DNA from: Virgibacillus chiguensis
GTDB lineage: Bacteria > Bacillota > Bacilli > Bacillales > Amphibacillaceae
DNA length: 64,000 nucleotides
Assembly: GCF_900129865.1 (NCBI RefSeq)
Contig: NZ_FQXD01000009.1
Location: forward strand, 62,001-126,000
Direction: 5' to 3'
Position numbers and translations under genes: made by a program
In this document: positions 31,103-46,478 of the stretch, in pieces
Position numbering within the stretch: position 1 is the stretch's first letter
How the letters are laid out: the number at the start of each line of letters is the position of its first letter
Notes under the pieces: model-generated
Databases searched by the model: none
Seen by the model: only the letters and a program-made list of their open reading frames with translations
What the model was told of the DNA's origin: nothing

Positions 31103-31131
31103 AGAGGTGCCGATTTGGCATCTCTTTTTTT
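31103..31131 (+). terminator. glyA terminator
   Basis: AGAGGTGCC (31103-31111) pairs with GGCATCTCT (31117-31125) with one wobble, followed by a T-run to 31131. Family B copy 3 starts directly after. Confidence 0.88.
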
Positions 31132-31313
31132 ATAGTCTAGGAAATTAGAAATGCAGTTGTGGATAAACTAACTAAGTTATTTAGCCACGTCCGGCTCCAG
31201 CGACCAGCAACTAGGCGACTTCACTCCATTACCTTACGCTAAGTCATCATCGGTTCATTCTAAATAGGAAGGCCGACTAAAGGCGGGCTTGCCGGCGCCC
31301 TGAGCCTTTTTTC
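31132..31313 (+). repeat. Intergenic repeat family B, copy 3 (internal deletion)
   Basis: Starts ATAGTCTAGGAAATT and ends CGCCCTGAGCC. It carries a perfect DnaA-box sequence TGTGGATAA (31158-31166). It lacks the CTCCTGTTGCAGGAG to CGTTGCT segment present in copies 2 and 4. GGCTC and GAGCC ends are kept. Confidence 0.85.
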
Positions 31314-31314
31314 A

Positions 31315-31393
31315 TACTATAGGAAAGTAGAAGTTTTAAGGTTTACAGTATAAGAAAAATCACAGCATCCTGGCGGTAAACTAAATTTTTCTT
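31315..31393 (+). repeat. Intergenic repeat family A, copy after family B copy 3
   Basis: ACTATAGGAAAGTAGAAGTT, GGTTTACAGTATAAGAAAAA and a terminal TTTTTCTTA; the hairpin is diverged. The segment from here to upp holds only the upp promoter. Confidence 0.7.
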
Positions 31394-31685
31394 ATATAAA
31401 GTATGAAATAGTACAGTTTTTCTCATAAATAATACTGTGAATAATAAATGTTTGTTAAAGAAAGTCTACAAGGAGGCAACCTTACTTTAACATATAAAAA
31501 ATGATTTAAATTTCGTGAATAGCTACGTTTTCCGAAACCATGGAATGTTGACTCGCCTGTATAAAGAGTATCTATGTTTAAATGTGTCTAGATCATGACA
31601 CTTATATGATGCAGGAAGTATGTGAAGGGTGTTTCTATCTTATCGATCAAGGGATCCAACAAATGGAGCCAATGTAAAGCATAAC

Positions 31686-31714
31686 TTGCATGTGAAAGTA
31701 ATTTTGAGTACAAT
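31686..31714 (+). promoter_or_regulatory. upp promoter
   Basis: TTGCAT (31686-31691), a 17-bp spacer, TACAAT (31709-31714). Confidence 0.72.
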
Positions 31715-31752
31715 TTGAAAGATGCAACTAAACAAAAGGAGTGAACGGCGAC

Positions 31753-32382
31753 ATGGGAAAAGTATTTGTACTTGATCACCCATTAATTCAACATAAACTA
31801 ACGTACATAAGAGATAAAAACACGGGTACTAAAGAGTTTCGTGAGTTAGTCGATGAAGTTTCCATGCTTATGGCATTTGAAATTACACGAGACCTTCCAT
31901 TACAAGAAAAAACGATCGAAACCCCAGTAATGGAAACAAAATCAAACGTTCTAGCAGGCAAAAAAATTGGTTTAGTACCTATTCTGCGTGCAGGATTAGG
32001 GATGGTAGACGGAATGCTTGATTTAATACCTGCTGCTAAGGTAGGTCATGTTGGGCTTTATCGTGATCCTAATACATTACAGCCAGTTGAATACTATATA
32101 AAATTACCTTCTGATATTCATGAGCGTGAATTGATCGTTATTGACCCTATGTTAGCAACAGGTGGTTCGGCAAATGATGCAATCCATTCATTGAAAAATA
32201 GGGGAGCGAAGCATGTAAAGTTGATGTGTTTAATAGCTGCTCCAGAAGGCGTAGAAGTAATTAAGCAAGAGCACCCTGATGTTGACATTTACTTAGGTGC
32301 GATGGATGAAAAGTTGGATGAAAAAGGTTACATTATTCCTGGATTAGGAGACGCTGGCGATCGACTTTTTGGAACAAAGTAG
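31753..32382 (+). CDS. upp: Uracil phosphoribosyltransferase
   Basis: A 209-residue salvage enzyme making UMP from uracil and [24 protein letters not shown] is the usual N-terminus, [10 protein letters not shown] is the PRPP-binding loop, and [13 protein letters not shown] is the conserved C-terminus. The ATG at 31753 is chosen over the GTG at 31741, which lies at the AAAAGGAG ribosome binding site. Confidence 0.97.
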   Translation: MGKVFVLDHPLIQHKLTYIRDKNTGTKEFRELVDEVSMLMAFEITRDLPLQEKTIETPVMETKSNVLAGKKIGLVPILRAGLGMVDGMLDLIPAAKVGHVGLYRDPNTLQPVEYYIKLPSDIHERELIVIDPMLATGGSANDAIHSLKNRGAKHVKLMCLIAAPEGVEVIKQEHPDVDIYLGAMDEKLDEKGYIIPGLGDAGDRLFGTK

Positions 32383-32469
32383 TCCACAAAATTTAGGTGC
32401 AGGATAGCAAGATAAGCTTTTTTTCGGTACAATAGATGGAAATGACAATACATTCTGGAGTGAACATAT

Positions 32470-33588
32470 ATGACACGTAATCGGATAAAAGTAATGACGA
32501 TTTTTGGAACGAGGCCAGAAGCTATTAAAATGGCTCCGCTCGTTCTCGAGTTGAACAAGCGGAGTGAGGAATTTGAATCCATTGTCACTGTGACTGCACA
32601 ACATCGTGAAATGCTAGATCAAGTGTTGGGGATTTTTGACATTACCCCAGATTATGATTTGAACATTATGAAGAAGCAACAAACACTAGCGCAAATTACG
32701 ACAAGAGCGTTAGAGGGGCTAGACGAAGTAATGAAAAAGACACAGCCTGATATTGTGCTTGTTCATGGAGACACAACTACTACGTTTGCTGCTTCTCTTG
32801 CTGCATATTACAACCAAATTGCAGTAGGTCACGTAGAAGCTGGTCTAAGGACGTGGAATAAGTACTCTCCTTATCCAGAAGAAATGAATCGCCAATTAAC
32901 CGGGGTTATGGCAGACTTACACTTTGCTCCAACGGAAAAATCAAAAGCGAATTTATTACAGGAAAATAAGCCTAGCGAACGAATTGCTGTTACAGGAAAT
33001 ACAGCTATTGATGCACTGAAAACTACGGTAGACCCTTCGTACACGAGTCCAATTTTAGAACGTATAGCAGGAAAACGACTTATTCTCATGACTGCACATC
33101 GGAGAGAGAACCTAGGGAAAAATATGCAGCAAATGTTTAGAGCAATTAAACGTTTAGTGGAAACGCATGATGATGTTCACGTTGTTTATCCGGTACACTT
33201 GAATCCTGTTGTGAAACAAGCAGCAGATGAGATTTTAGGTAATGATGCGCGTATTGACTTAATTGACCCTTTGGGTGTCGTTGACTTTCATAATTTCGCG
33301 TCACGTGCACACTTAATATTGACAGATTCTGGAGGTGTACAGGAAGAGGCACCATCGCTTGGAGTTCCTGTCCTTGTGTTAAGAGATACAACAGAGCGAC
33401 CAGAAGGCATTGAAGCTGGAACGTTGAAATTGGCTGGAACAGAAGAAGAACCTATTTATCAAATGGCAAATGAATTGTTAACGAATAAACAAGCTTATGA
33501 GAAGATGGCAAAAGCGTCAAACCCTTACGGTGATGGACAAGCCTCCCGCAGAATTGCTGATACTATAGTGGATTATTTTGATAAATAA
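32470..33588 (+). CDS. mnaA: UDP-N-acetylglucosamine 2-epimerase (non-hydrolysing)
   Basis: A 372-residue GT-B-fold enzyme supplying UDP-ManNAc for teichoic acid linkage units or other envelope glycans. Family motifs are FGTRPEAIKMAPLV at the N-terminus, VHGDTTTTFAASLAA, HVEAGLRTWNKYSPYPEE and TDSGGVQEEAPSLGVPVLV. The start follows TCTGGAGTGAACATAT. It lies between upp and the ATP synthase region, a placement also known from Listeria. Confidence 0.95.
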   Translation: MTRNRIKVMTIFGTRPEAIKMAPLVLELNKRSEEFESIVTVTAQHREMLDQVLGIFDITPDYDLNIMKKQQTLAQITTRALEGLDEVMKKTQPDIVLVHGDTTTTFAASLAAYYNQIAVGHVEAGLRTWNKYSPYPEEMNRQLTGVMADLHFAPTEKSKANLLQENKPSERIAVTGNTAIDALKTTVDPSYTSPILERIAGKRLILMTAHRRENLGKNMQQMFRAIKRLVETHDDVHVVYPVHLNPVVKQAADEILGNDARIDLIDPLGVVDFHNFASRAHLILTDSGGVQEEAPSLGVPVLVLRDTTERPEGIEAGTLKLAGTEEEPIYQMANELLTNKQAYEKMAKASNPYGDGQASRRIADTIVDYFDK

Positions 33589-33595
33589 TATATAA

Positions 33596-33632
33596 AAAAA
33601 GAGATGCTACGTATGCCTAGCATCTCTTTTTT
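33596..33632 (+). terminator. mnaA terminator
   Basis: GAGATGCTA (33601-33609) pairs with TAGCATCTC (33618-33626), followed by six T, with an A-run on the 5' side. A family A repeat begins directly after. Confidence 0.88.
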
Positions 33633-33706
33633 GGCATTATCGAAAAGTATAAAGCTTTTTCGGTTTTATAGTATAAGGCAAGCGACATCGTTTTATCACC
33701 ATATGC
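33633..33706 (+). repeat. Intergenic repeat family A copy on the mnaA terminator
   Basis: GGCATTATCGAAAAGTATAA, GGTTTTATAGTATAAGGCAA; the 3' hairpin is replaced by a family C fragment. Confidence 0.65.
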
Positions 33707-33730
33707 ATAGTGTTTTTCGTAGCGGTTGCA
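33707..33730 (+). repeat. Short intergenic repeat family C, copy 2
   Basis: ATAGTGTTTTTCGTAGCGGT followed by TGCA; compare 8261-8287 and 58171-58195. Confidence 0.5.
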
Positions 33731-33818
33731 CTTGAACAGCGTAAATGGGTATTAGCTCTTATATACACGTATATTTCCCTTTCTTTCATCAAATCCTACT
33801 TATTAAGGAGAGGATGCT

Positions 33819-36020
33819 ATGCGTGTACGAATAATGATTATTAGTATGATAGTCGTGATAATGACACTTATTTCTATAGGTGTTACTAGCTCAGGAGAAC
33901 AGTTGAAAGAGAAGCAAAAAATGAATGAGAAATCCATTATTATTGAAGTGAAAGGTAATCCAAAAGATCATCAATTGTTTTTGGAGAATCATTATCCCTC
34001 TATTCAAGTAGTGGCAGTGTATACAGAATTGTTTAACGGTCTTGCTTTAAAAGGAGATAAAAGACAACTGGAGCGAATGGGGTCGCTAGAGTTTGTGAAA
34101 AACGTTCACCCCGTCCATAAATATGAAACAACAACGAGCCAATTTAATCAACCGAACGATAAAAACGCCATTTATCCTTTTGATTTGAATAATACAACAT
34201 ATACAGGTAAAGGTGTTAAAGTGGGCGTGATAGATACTGGAATAGATTATAACCATCCAGATTTACAGACGAATTATAAATCAGGGTATGATGTGGTTGA
34301 TTTAGATAATGATCCGATGGAAACAAAGCCGCAACAAGGAGAACCGACATTACACGGTACGCATGTTGCTGGCATTATTGCTGCCAACGGAAATTTAAAA
34401 GGCGTAGCCCCTGATGCGGAGTTATACGGTTATCGCGCGTTAGGTCCAGGAGGAAGTGGTACTTCGGTACAGGTAATTGCTGCTATGGAGCAGGCGATAA
34501 AAGATGATGTGGATATCATTAATTTGTCTTTAGGTAACCAAGTGAATGGACCAGATTATCCGACAAGTGTAGCTGTAAATAAAGCTGCTGAATTAGGTGT
34601 TGCTGTTGTTATAGCGAATGGGAATGCGGGTCCTGGAGGGTGGACTGTTGGCTCACCTGCGACAGCAAATCACGCATTATCCGTTGGTGCTGCCAGTCAT
34701 CCACAACAAGTCCCATATTTATATGCTCGATGGGAGAATAAGCGTATTTCTATCCAAGAAATGGCGGGTGCACCGTCGTGGCTGCTCGATACATTTTATC
34801 CCATTATGCGTGCAAACAAAGGCGCAAATGTAAAAGGGAAAATAGCTCTCTTTCAACGAGATGAAACTCCTTTTGTTGAAAAAGTGGAACAAGCCCAAGC
34901 TGCCGGTGCTAAAGCTGTAATCATTGCAAACAATGAAGAAGGAACTCTACAAGGAGATGTATCTACTGCGAAAGATGCTGTTCAGATTCCGGTTGCTTCG
35001 ATATCGAAGCAGGATGGTGCGTGGCTGGAGGAATACTTACAGTCAGATCATCTTCATTTAGATACGAAATACGAAAACAAAGCTTCTTCTATTGCCCCAT
35101 TTAGTTCAAGAGGGCCAGTCACTGTTAATTGGAATATTAAGCCAGATGTTGTCGCGCCTGGGACGAATATTGTAAGTACAGTTCCTGGTGGTTATCAAGC
35201 TTTACAAGGAACAAGCATGGCTGCTCCTCATGTAAGTGGTGTCATTGCATTAATAAAAGAAGCTAGACCTGAGTGGACGAATCAACAAATATATGGAGCG
35301 ATTAAAACGACAGCGTTACGAATGGAAGTAAATCAAAAACCGTTACATCCTACCATTCAAGGAATGGGCCTCATTCAGCCTAAAGAAGCTATAGAAACGA
35401 GGACGATTATAGATGATCCACAAATAACGTTTGGTAAAGTTCAGGGGAACAGTGAAGTGAAAAACGAACAAATTACCATAGAAAATAGGACAAATGAAGA
35501 ACAAACGTATTATTTCGACATGCCATATAAGCAACGCGGGATAAGTTGGAACTTACCACAAGCTGTAACAATACCACCGAATGAAACAAAACAACTTTCT
35601 ATTGGAGCAAGAATAACATCTCAACAGTTAGAAGAAGGCGTTCATCAAGGTTGGCTCACGTTAAAGCAAAGCAATACAGTACATCATATACCGTATTTAT
35701 TTGTTAATCAGAATGCGGATAACCCAAAGGCGATGGGGTTTGAATTTGCATTAGAGCCTTTATCGAATGATACATTTTCGTATCACTATTATATGACAGA
35801 GCCAGCCACAAAAGTACAAGTGAATTTGTATGATCCAGACACGCTTGTATTCGATAGACAGCTTATAGAGGATACGGATGTAGCGGTAGGGATGAATGAA
35901 GGTGAATTAAATGCGCGAAAAGTAGGGAAGGCAGGTTTCTACTATGCAGTCGTTACTGCAGAACTTAACACAGGGGAAAATGCAAGTTATGAAACAATGA
36001 TATATGTTCCTCCGAAGTAG
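33819..36020 (+). CDS. Secreted subtilisin-family serine protease (Vpr-like)
   Basis: A 733-residue preproprotease. A signal peptide (about 1-25) is followed by an inhibitor-I9-type propeptide (about 37-105). The S8 catalytic domain has D139 (GVIDTGIDYNHPDL), H182 (LHGTHVAGI) and S466 (GTSMAAPHVSG), with the oxyanion asparagine near N269. A PA domain (about 320-420) is inserted between H and S. The C-terminal 230 residues are beta-rich. This layout matches B. subtilis Vpr (806 residues) but is shorter. It is probably extracellular or wall-associated. The start ATG follows AAGGAGAGGATGCT. Confidence 0.93.
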   Translation: MRVRIMIISMIVVIMTLISIGVTSSGEQLKEKQKMNEKSIIIEVKGNPKDHQLFLENHYPSIQVVAVYTELFNGLALKGDKRQLERMGSLEFVKNVHPVHKYETTTSQFNQPNDKNAIYPFDLNNTTYTGKGVKVGVIDTGIDYNHPDLQTNYKSGYDVVDLDNDPMETKPQQGEPTLHGTHVAGIIAANGNLKGVAPDAELYGYRALGPGGSGTSVQVIAAMEQAIKDDVDIINLSLGNQVNGPDYPTSVAVNKAAELGVAVVIANGNAGPGGWTVGSPATANHALSVGAASHPQQVPYLYARWENKRISIQEMAGAPSWLLDTFYPIMRANKGANVKGKIALFQRDETPFVEKVEQAQAAGAKAVIIANNEEGTLQGDVSTAKDAVQIPVASISKQDGAWLEEYLQSDHLHLDTKYENKASSIAPFSSRGPVTVNWNIKPDVVAPGTNIVSTVPGGYQALQGTSMAAPHVSGVIALIKEARPEWTNQQIYGAIKTTALRMEVNQKPLHPTIQGMGLIQPKEAIETRTIIDDPQITFGKVQGNSEVKNEQITIENRTNEEQTYYFDMPYKQRGISWNLPQAVTIPPNETKQLSIGARITSQQLEEGVHQGWLTLKQSNTVHHIPYLFVNQNADNPKAMGFEFALEPLSNDTFSYHYYMTEPATKVQVNLYDPDTLVFDRQLIEDTDVAVGMNEGELNARKVGKAGFYYAVVTAELNTGENASYETMIYVPPK

Positions 36021-36035
36021 AGATAAGCGTTGGTT

Positions 36036-36120
36036 TGCATTATAGGAAAAGGCTTTATCGTATAAGTAAAAGGAAGGGTTTTCGTCATAATGGCTTGACC
36101 GTAAGCCTAGTTGTTCTAAG
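36036..36120 (+). repeat. Intergenic repeat family A copy after the protease gene
   Basis: GCATTATAGGAAAAGGCTTT, ATCGTATAAGTAAAAGGAAG, then GGCTTGACCGTAAGCCTAGT plus TGTTCTAAG; the hairpin GGCTT-GACCGT-AAGCC is kept but the T-run is interrupted. The rest of 36121-36526 holds the atp promoter and an untranslated leader. Confidence 0.7.
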
Positions 36121-36247
36121 TGTTCCTTTGTTCACTAAATTGTCACGTTTTAGACACGGAATATACACTATACTAGGAAGAGGGATTTTTAATTCTTTGG
36201 AGGTTAAAAATCTTATCTTTCCCTTTGCAAATTATGCTTGAAACCAA

Positions 36248-36276
36248 TTGACATTAAGGGGGTCCTCATGTAAACT
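36248..36276 (+). promoter_or_regulatory. Candidate promoter of the atp operon
   Basis: TTGACA (36248-36253), a 17-bp spacer, TAAACT (36271-36276). It would give a leader of about 240 nt before atpI. A second -10-like TATACT at 36391 lacks a good -35. Confidence 0.6.
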
Positions 36277-36526
36277 TGCTTAGTGTGGAAAGGTAGTGGC
36301 TTCATAAATATTAACGCTTTCATTTCGGGTTTGCTACTTACCTGTTCATTTGTTCACATAAACTTCATAGTAAAGTGAAAAAAGCTGTAGTATACTGTGT
36401 AGATGGATCTTTTTTTTACATACGAATTTCTTAAGCTTTAGTAGTTTAAAGCGTAAAGCTATAGCTGAATAGGCAGAACATTTTGCGTATGTACATGCTG
36501 TATTATGGGCAAGGGAAGAGGGAATT

Positions 36527-37644
<1,118 letters not shown>

Positions 37645-37675
37645 ATAAAAACATAAAAAAATAGGTTTATAATAA

Positions 37676-37903
<228 letters not shown>

Positions 37904-38016
37904 ACTATCATAATTTAACATGGCGAGGATTAGCTAAACAGTCTTCGCCATTCCTTTATGGGGTTTAATCGCAAAATAGTTTGAAGTTGTTACCGATCAC
38001 GAAAGGAGTGAGATTA

Positions 38017-38544
38017 GTGTATTCATACATCGATGTTTTATCCGTAGGTGCCAGCGTTGGAGGCTTAAGAGTAGGTGATATGCTTGTTCAATTATTCTTC
38101 TTCCTTCTTCTACTATACTTAGTAAAGAAATTCGCTTGGGGTCCAATTATTAATATGATGCAAAAGCGTGAAGAATATGTAGCTAATGAAATAGATGCAG
38201 CTGAAAAAAGCCGTGCTGATGCTGAAAAAGCTTCTCAAGAAGCACAGGAACGCTTAAAGCAAATGAAACAGGAAGCACAAAAGATCGTGGATGATGCAAA
38301 AGAGGCTGGTCAAAAGCAAGAGCAAGAAATTATTCGAGCAGCTCGCGAAGAGGCTAACCGCCTTAAAGAGTCTGCCCAAGCAGACATCCAAAATGAAAAA
38401 GAAAAAGCATTACAAGCTTTACAAGATAAAGTTGCATCATTATCCGTTTTAATTGCAACGAAAGTCATTGAAAAAGAAATCGATGAGAAAGATCAAGAGA
38501 AGCTAATTAATGAGTACATTAAAGAGGTAGGAGAAGAGCTATGA
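38017..38544 (+). CDS. atpF: ATP synthase Fo subunit b
   Basis: A 175-residue peripheral stalk subunit. One N-terminal membrane helix (about residues 20-40) is followed by a long Lys/Glu/Gln/Ala coiled coil. The GTG at 38017 has AAAGGAGTG 7 nt upstream; a TTG at 37981 has no ribosome binding site. The last codons overlap atpH in an ATGA arrangement. Confidence 0.95.
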   Translation: MYSYIDVLSVGASVGGLRVGDMLVQLFFFLLLLYLVKKFAWGPIINMMQKREEYVANEIDAAEKSRADAEKASQEAQERLKQMKQEAQKIVDDAKEAGQKQEQEIIRAAREEANRLKESAQADIQNEKEKALQALQDKVASLSVLIATKVIEKEIDEKDQEKLINEYIKEVGEEL

Positions 38545-39086
38545 GTAATGAAACAATAGCGAAGCGTTACGCGGATGCTCTTTTCCAACTTGGTCAAGAA
38601 AAGTCTCTACTTGAAGCGTTGACTCAAGAGTTGAAAGTAGTTAAAAAAGCTTTTCAAGACAATAAAGATCTTTATACATTCCTTATGCATCCACGTATTA
38701 GCAATGCGAAGAAACAACAATTTTTGCGAGATGTATTTCAACAGGCGCATAAAGAAGTGGTGAATATATTAAATCTGCTTGTGCAGCGTCATCGAATTGA
38801 ATTACTTCCGGCAATTATTGATCATTTTATCCGGCTAGTAAATGATGCAAAAGGGATTGCAGCTGCAACCGTCTATTCTGTAAGAGCATTATCGGAGGAA
38901 GAATGTCGGCAATTGGAGTCAAGCTTTGCCAAGCGTTTTAATAAACAGGCAATCGAGCTAACAAATATTGTTGAACCTTCCTTAATCGGTGGTATGAAAA
39001 TACGTGTTGGCAATACGATTTATGATGGCTCCGTTAGCGGTAAGCTGAAAAGAATTGAGCGAAATATTGTAACTGCAAACAAATGA
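38541..39086 (+). CDS. atpH: ATP synthase F1 subunit delta
   Basis: A 181-residue subunit linking the b dimer to the top of F1. The N-terminal helical domain begins ETIAKRYADALFQL, and the C-terminal conserved block is EPSLIGGMKIRVGNTIYDGS. Start overlaps the atpF stop by 4 nt, indicating translational coupling. Confidence 0.96.
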   Translation: MSNETIAKRYADALFQLGQEKSLLEALTQELKVVKKAFQDNKDLYTFLMHPRISNAKKQQFLRDVFQQAHKEVVNILNLLVQRHRIELLPAIIDHFIRLVNDAKGIAAATVYSVRALSEEECRQLESSFAKRFNKQAIELTNIVEPSLIGGMKIRVGNTIYDGSVSGKLKRIERNIVTANK

Positions 39087-39098
39087 AGATAGGGGTGA

Positions 39099-40616
<1,518 letters not shown>

Positions 40617-40658
40617 TGTATATAATAGCGCGTAACCTTTTATGAGAAAGGGCGGTGA

Positions 40659-41534
<876 letters not shown>

Positions 41535-41553
41535 GCTTCTTCGAGGAATTTAG

Positions 41554-42987
<1,434 letters not shown>

Positions 42988-43072
42988 AGAGGCTTGATAG
43001 GAATGAATCCTATTCATACTTGCAGGTTGATGAATACGTATTTATGCATTGACCGCCTTCATGTTAAGCTAA

Positions 43073-43480
<408 letters not shown>

Positions 43481-43487
43481 TTTGAAA

Positions 43488-43522
43488 AATCTCTTATAAC
43501 AATATGTTATAGGAGATTTTTT
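43488..43522 (+). terminator. atp operon terminator
   Basis: 43488-43500 (AATCTCTTATAAC) pairs with 43506-43518 with one wobble (loop AATAT), followed by T-run. A family A repeat starts at the next base. Confidence 0.9.
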
Positions 43523-43575
43523 GCATTATAGGAAAGTAAAAAATTTTGGAATATATAACATAGCAAAACGATGGT
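43523..43575 (+). repeat. Intergenic repeat family A, 5' part
   Basis: GCATTATAGGAAAGTAAAAA, then ACATAGCAAAACGATGG; the 3' hairpin is missing. The remaining region up to ywzB (43969) shows nothing identifiable. Confidence 0.55.
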
Positions 43576-43969
43576 TATTTTTTCCAACAAAATATGTATC
43601 AATACAATTTTTTCCAAACCATTAAAAATTAGTAGAAAATTACAATTCCATTGGCTTTTTTTAAAAGATAAGAAAGTCTATCCATGAAAGGAAATGTCAG
43701 TATTGTCTATAGCAATGTCGATATTTCCCGGGAAATGTAGTTATTTCAAACTACTTTCAGACGGGATATAAATCTCTAGCTATCATTTACATTGACTTTT
43801 TTCCATATCCATGGCAAAGTAACTAGTAGCGCTTCAAATAGGAGAGTTTTATGGGAAAGTGTTTTCATTTAAGAGCCTAAAGTCTTTTGGATTTTAGTAT
43901 TTCAAAAAGGGGCCTTTCTCCTTTAAAACTTGGTGATAATCTAATCAGTAATGTATAAAGGTGGTTCTT

Positions 43970-44200
43970 ATGTTTTCACTAGGACAACAGGCATTAGTTA
44001 GTTTAATTTCACATATTCTCTTTATATATGTAACATGGAGATTGATGATGGCAATTAATTTTGAGCCAATGATTAAAAAAGGAAGAGCCAAAGAGGCGCA
44101 AATATTAATTCTGTTTTTAACCATCGTGATTGGATCAGGTGTCAGCCGTTTCTTTCTAGAAGTACTCCAATGGTCAAGAGATTTAAACCATTTATTTTAA
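43970..44200 (+). CDS. ywzB: DUF1146 membrane protein YwzB
   Basis: A 76-residue protein with two hydrophobic helices separated by a basic loop (MIKKGRAKEAQ). It aligns along its length with B. subtilis YwzB (LGQQAL at the N-terminus, IGSGVSRFFLEVL near the C-terminus). The ATG at 43970 follows AAAGGTGG. Function unknown; always near the atp operon and murA in Bacillaceae. Confidence 0.9.
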   Translation: MFSLGQQALVSLISHILFIYVTWRLMMAINFEPMIKKGRAKEAQILILFLTIVIGSGVSRFFLEVLQWSRDLNHLF

Positions 44201-44301
44201 GGCTTACGTATAATAAAAGATTACGTGTAGGACCATGTATGCTTTTGCTTCTCCCAGTTCATACTATTTATAGTAAATAGGTGGATATGGGGGATTTTAT
44301 T

Positions 44302-45021
44302 GTGAAAAAGTCTATTATTCTAGCAATTTTATGTTTGTTCGTCGCAAATACAGTAGCAGCGCAAACGCATGATAGAAGTGACAACGAATTATTGGATTTA
44401 GTTTATTTTATGATTGCTGAAGATGCTTCTATTCTGGAATGGGAAACAACTTGGAAAGAATCCATTTCCCAAGCAAGAACAGAAGATTTAGTAGAAACGC
44501 TAAGTCGTAAATATCATCAGCATGTAAAAAAAGATGAGCAGAAAATAAAATATTCCTTTGAAGACAGCCATATATATAAAGGGTTCAACGTGTTGTTTCA
44601 TGTGATCGTTCCGCGTCAAAAACATGCTGATGCAGAATTGATCGTAGTTATAAAAGGACATGGATGGTATTCGAATATGGAAAAAAACTATTTTAATACC
44701 GTTTTACACCTTCAAAAAGAATATTTCACAAGTTCTGTAAAGAAATTTGCTTGTCTGACGACTAAAGGAAATGGTATAATAAGTAGTGATTATTTTTTAA
44801 ACAAATTAACAAATTATTTTCAAATACAACAAAAACAGACGCAATTCGATACAGTAGAACAATCGACACATAAAAAAATTATTTACGGGTATACACCAGT
44901 GTGGGAACGAAAAATTTCCGTAAATGATACACCTATGAACATACAAATCGCAGTTGAAGAAAATGGATCGGACAATCCTACATACGTAATAGGAACACCT
45001 ATCCTAATAAATGAATATTAA
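44302..45021 (+). CDS. ywmB: YwmB family secreted protein
   Basis: About 239 residues from the GTG at 44302, which follows ATGGGGGAT by 8 nt. A cleavable signal peptide is evident (KKSIILAILCLFVANTVAAQ). The rest matches the YwmB layout, a predicted TATA-box-binding-like fold of unknown role. It directly precedes murA1 as in B. subtilis. Confidence 0.85.
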   Translation: MKKSIILAILCLFVANTVAAQTHDRSDNELLDLVYFMIAEDASILEWETTWKESISQARTEDLVETLSRKYHQHVKKDEQKIKYSFEDSHIYKGFNVLFHVIVPRQKHADAELIVVIKGHGWYSNMEKNYFNTVLHLQKEYFTSSVKKFACLTTKGNGIISSDYFLNKLTNYFQIQQKQTQFDTVEQSTHKKIIYGYTPVWERKISVNDTPMNIQIAVEENGSDNPTYVIGTPILINEY

Positions 45022-45055
45022 TATAGTGAAAATGGATCTGAAGGAGATTTGAAAT

Positions 45056-46384
45056 ATGGAAAAAATCATCGTAAGAGGTGGACACCAATTGCAAGGCACT
45101 GTAAAAGTGGAAGGTGCTAAAAATGCTGTTCTCCCTGTCATTGCTGCTAGTCTTATTGCAAGTGAAGGAAAAAGTGTCATTAAGGATGTTCCTGAACTAG
45201 CTGATGTATATACAATTAATCAAGTGTTGGAAAATATGAATGCAAGTGTACATTTTGACAATAACACAGTTACGGTTGATGCTTCAAATCGTTTAACAAC
45301 AGAAGCTCCGTTTGAATATGTAAGAAAAATGCGTGCTTCTGTTCTTGTAATCGGACCATTATTAGCACGTTACGGTCATGCAAAAGTAGCTATGCCTGGT
45401 GGGTGTGCAATTGGCTCTAGACCCATTGATTTGCATTTGAAGGGCTTTGAGGCGATGGGTGCAAAAACGCATGTTGGAAATGGGTTTGTCGAGCTTTATG
45501 TCGACAAGCGTCTTAAAGGTGCAAAAATTTATTTAGATATGCCAAGTGTTGGTGCAACCGAAAATATTATGATGGCTGCTGCGCTAGCAGAAGGAAAGAC
45601 AGTTTTAGAAAACTGCGCCAAAGAGCCAGAAATTGTAGATTTAGCGAATTATTTAAATAAGATGGGGGCCAAAATTGTTGGTGCAGGAACAGAAACCATT
45701 CGTATTGAAGGCGTAGATAAATTGTATGGTACAGAGCATTCGATTATACCTGATCGTATTGAAGCAGGTACGTTTATGGTGGCTGCGGCCATAACAGAAG
45801 GAAATGTGTTCATTGAAAATGCTGTTCCTGAGCATTTACGTTCCGTTATTTCCAAATTAGAAGAAATGAATGTTATCGTACAAGAAGAAAAAAATGGCCT
45901 AAGGGTAATTGGTCCTAAGCAATTGAAGGCAACGGATATAAAAACGTTACCTCATCCTGGATTCCCTACAGATATGCAATCTCAAATGATGGCCTTAATG
46001 CTAGTTGCTCAAGGCACTAGTGTTATTACGGAGACGGTGTTTGAAAATCGATTTATGCATGTGGAAGAATTTCGTCGTATGAATGCAAAAATGAAAATAG
46101 AAGGACATAGTGTTATCATCGAGGGGCCTTGTAATCCACAAGGAGCTGAAGTAGCGGCTACGGATTTACGAGCAGCTGCAGCACTTATTTTAGCTGGTTT
46201 AATCGCTGATGGTGTGACTAGAGTTACGGAATTAAAGCATCTTGATCGTGGTTACGTGGATTTTGCTGGGAAATTAGCAGGATTAGGAGCAGATGTGGAA
46301 AGAGTGGATGAGCATGGTAATTCAGTTTTGCCTTATGTGCATGTAGAACCGATCAATCGTTCTATAGCTGCAAAACTGTCATAA
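45056..46384 (+). CDS. murAA: UDP-N-acetylglucosamine 1-carboxyvinyltransferase, primary paralogue (MurA1)
   Basis: A 442-residue MurA. K22/N23 (EGAKNAVL) and the PEP-reactive cysteine C117 ([13 protein letters not shown]) are present. It corresponds by position (after ywmB) to the main B. subtilis MurA. Start ATG follows TGAAGGAGATTTGAAAT. A perfect-context terminator follows. Confidence 0.97.
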   Translation: MEKIIVRGGHQLQGTVKVEGAKNAVLPVIAASLIASEGKSVIKDVPELADVYTINQVLENMNASVHFDNNTVTVDASNRLTTEAPFEYVRKMRASVLVIGPLLARYGHAKVAMPGGCAIGSRPIDLHLKGFEAMGAKTHVGNGFVELYVDKRLKGAKIYLDMPSVGATENIMMAAALAEGKTVLENCAKEPEIVDLANYLNKMGAKIVGAGTETIRIEGVDKLYGTEHSIIPDRIEAGTFMVAAAITEGNVFIENAVPEHLRSVISKLEEMNVIVQEEKNGLRVIGPKQLKATDIKTLPHPGFPTDMQSQMMALMLVAQGTSVITETVFENRFMHVEEFRRMNAKMKIEGHSVIIEGPCNPQGAEVAATDLRAAAALILAGLIADGVTRVTELKHLDRGYVDFAGKLAGLGADVERVDEHGNSVLPYVHVEPINRSIAAKLS

Positions 46385-46444
46385 TTTGGATATTATTATT
46401 GTTATTAAAACGATTTTGTTTCATAAATATACAATATGAGTAAA

Positions 46445-46478
46445 AACAGATGAAAAGGTTTGGGTCATCTGTTTTTTT
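46445..46478 (+). terminator. murAA terminator
   Basis: AACAGATGA (46445-46453) pairs with TCATCTGTT (46465-46473), then a T-run to 46478. Family B copy 4 begins at the next base. Confidence 0.88.

Noticed and set aside
36035-36241. 68-residue open frame between the protease gene and atpI
   Set aside because: It translates a family A repeat and shows no start signal.
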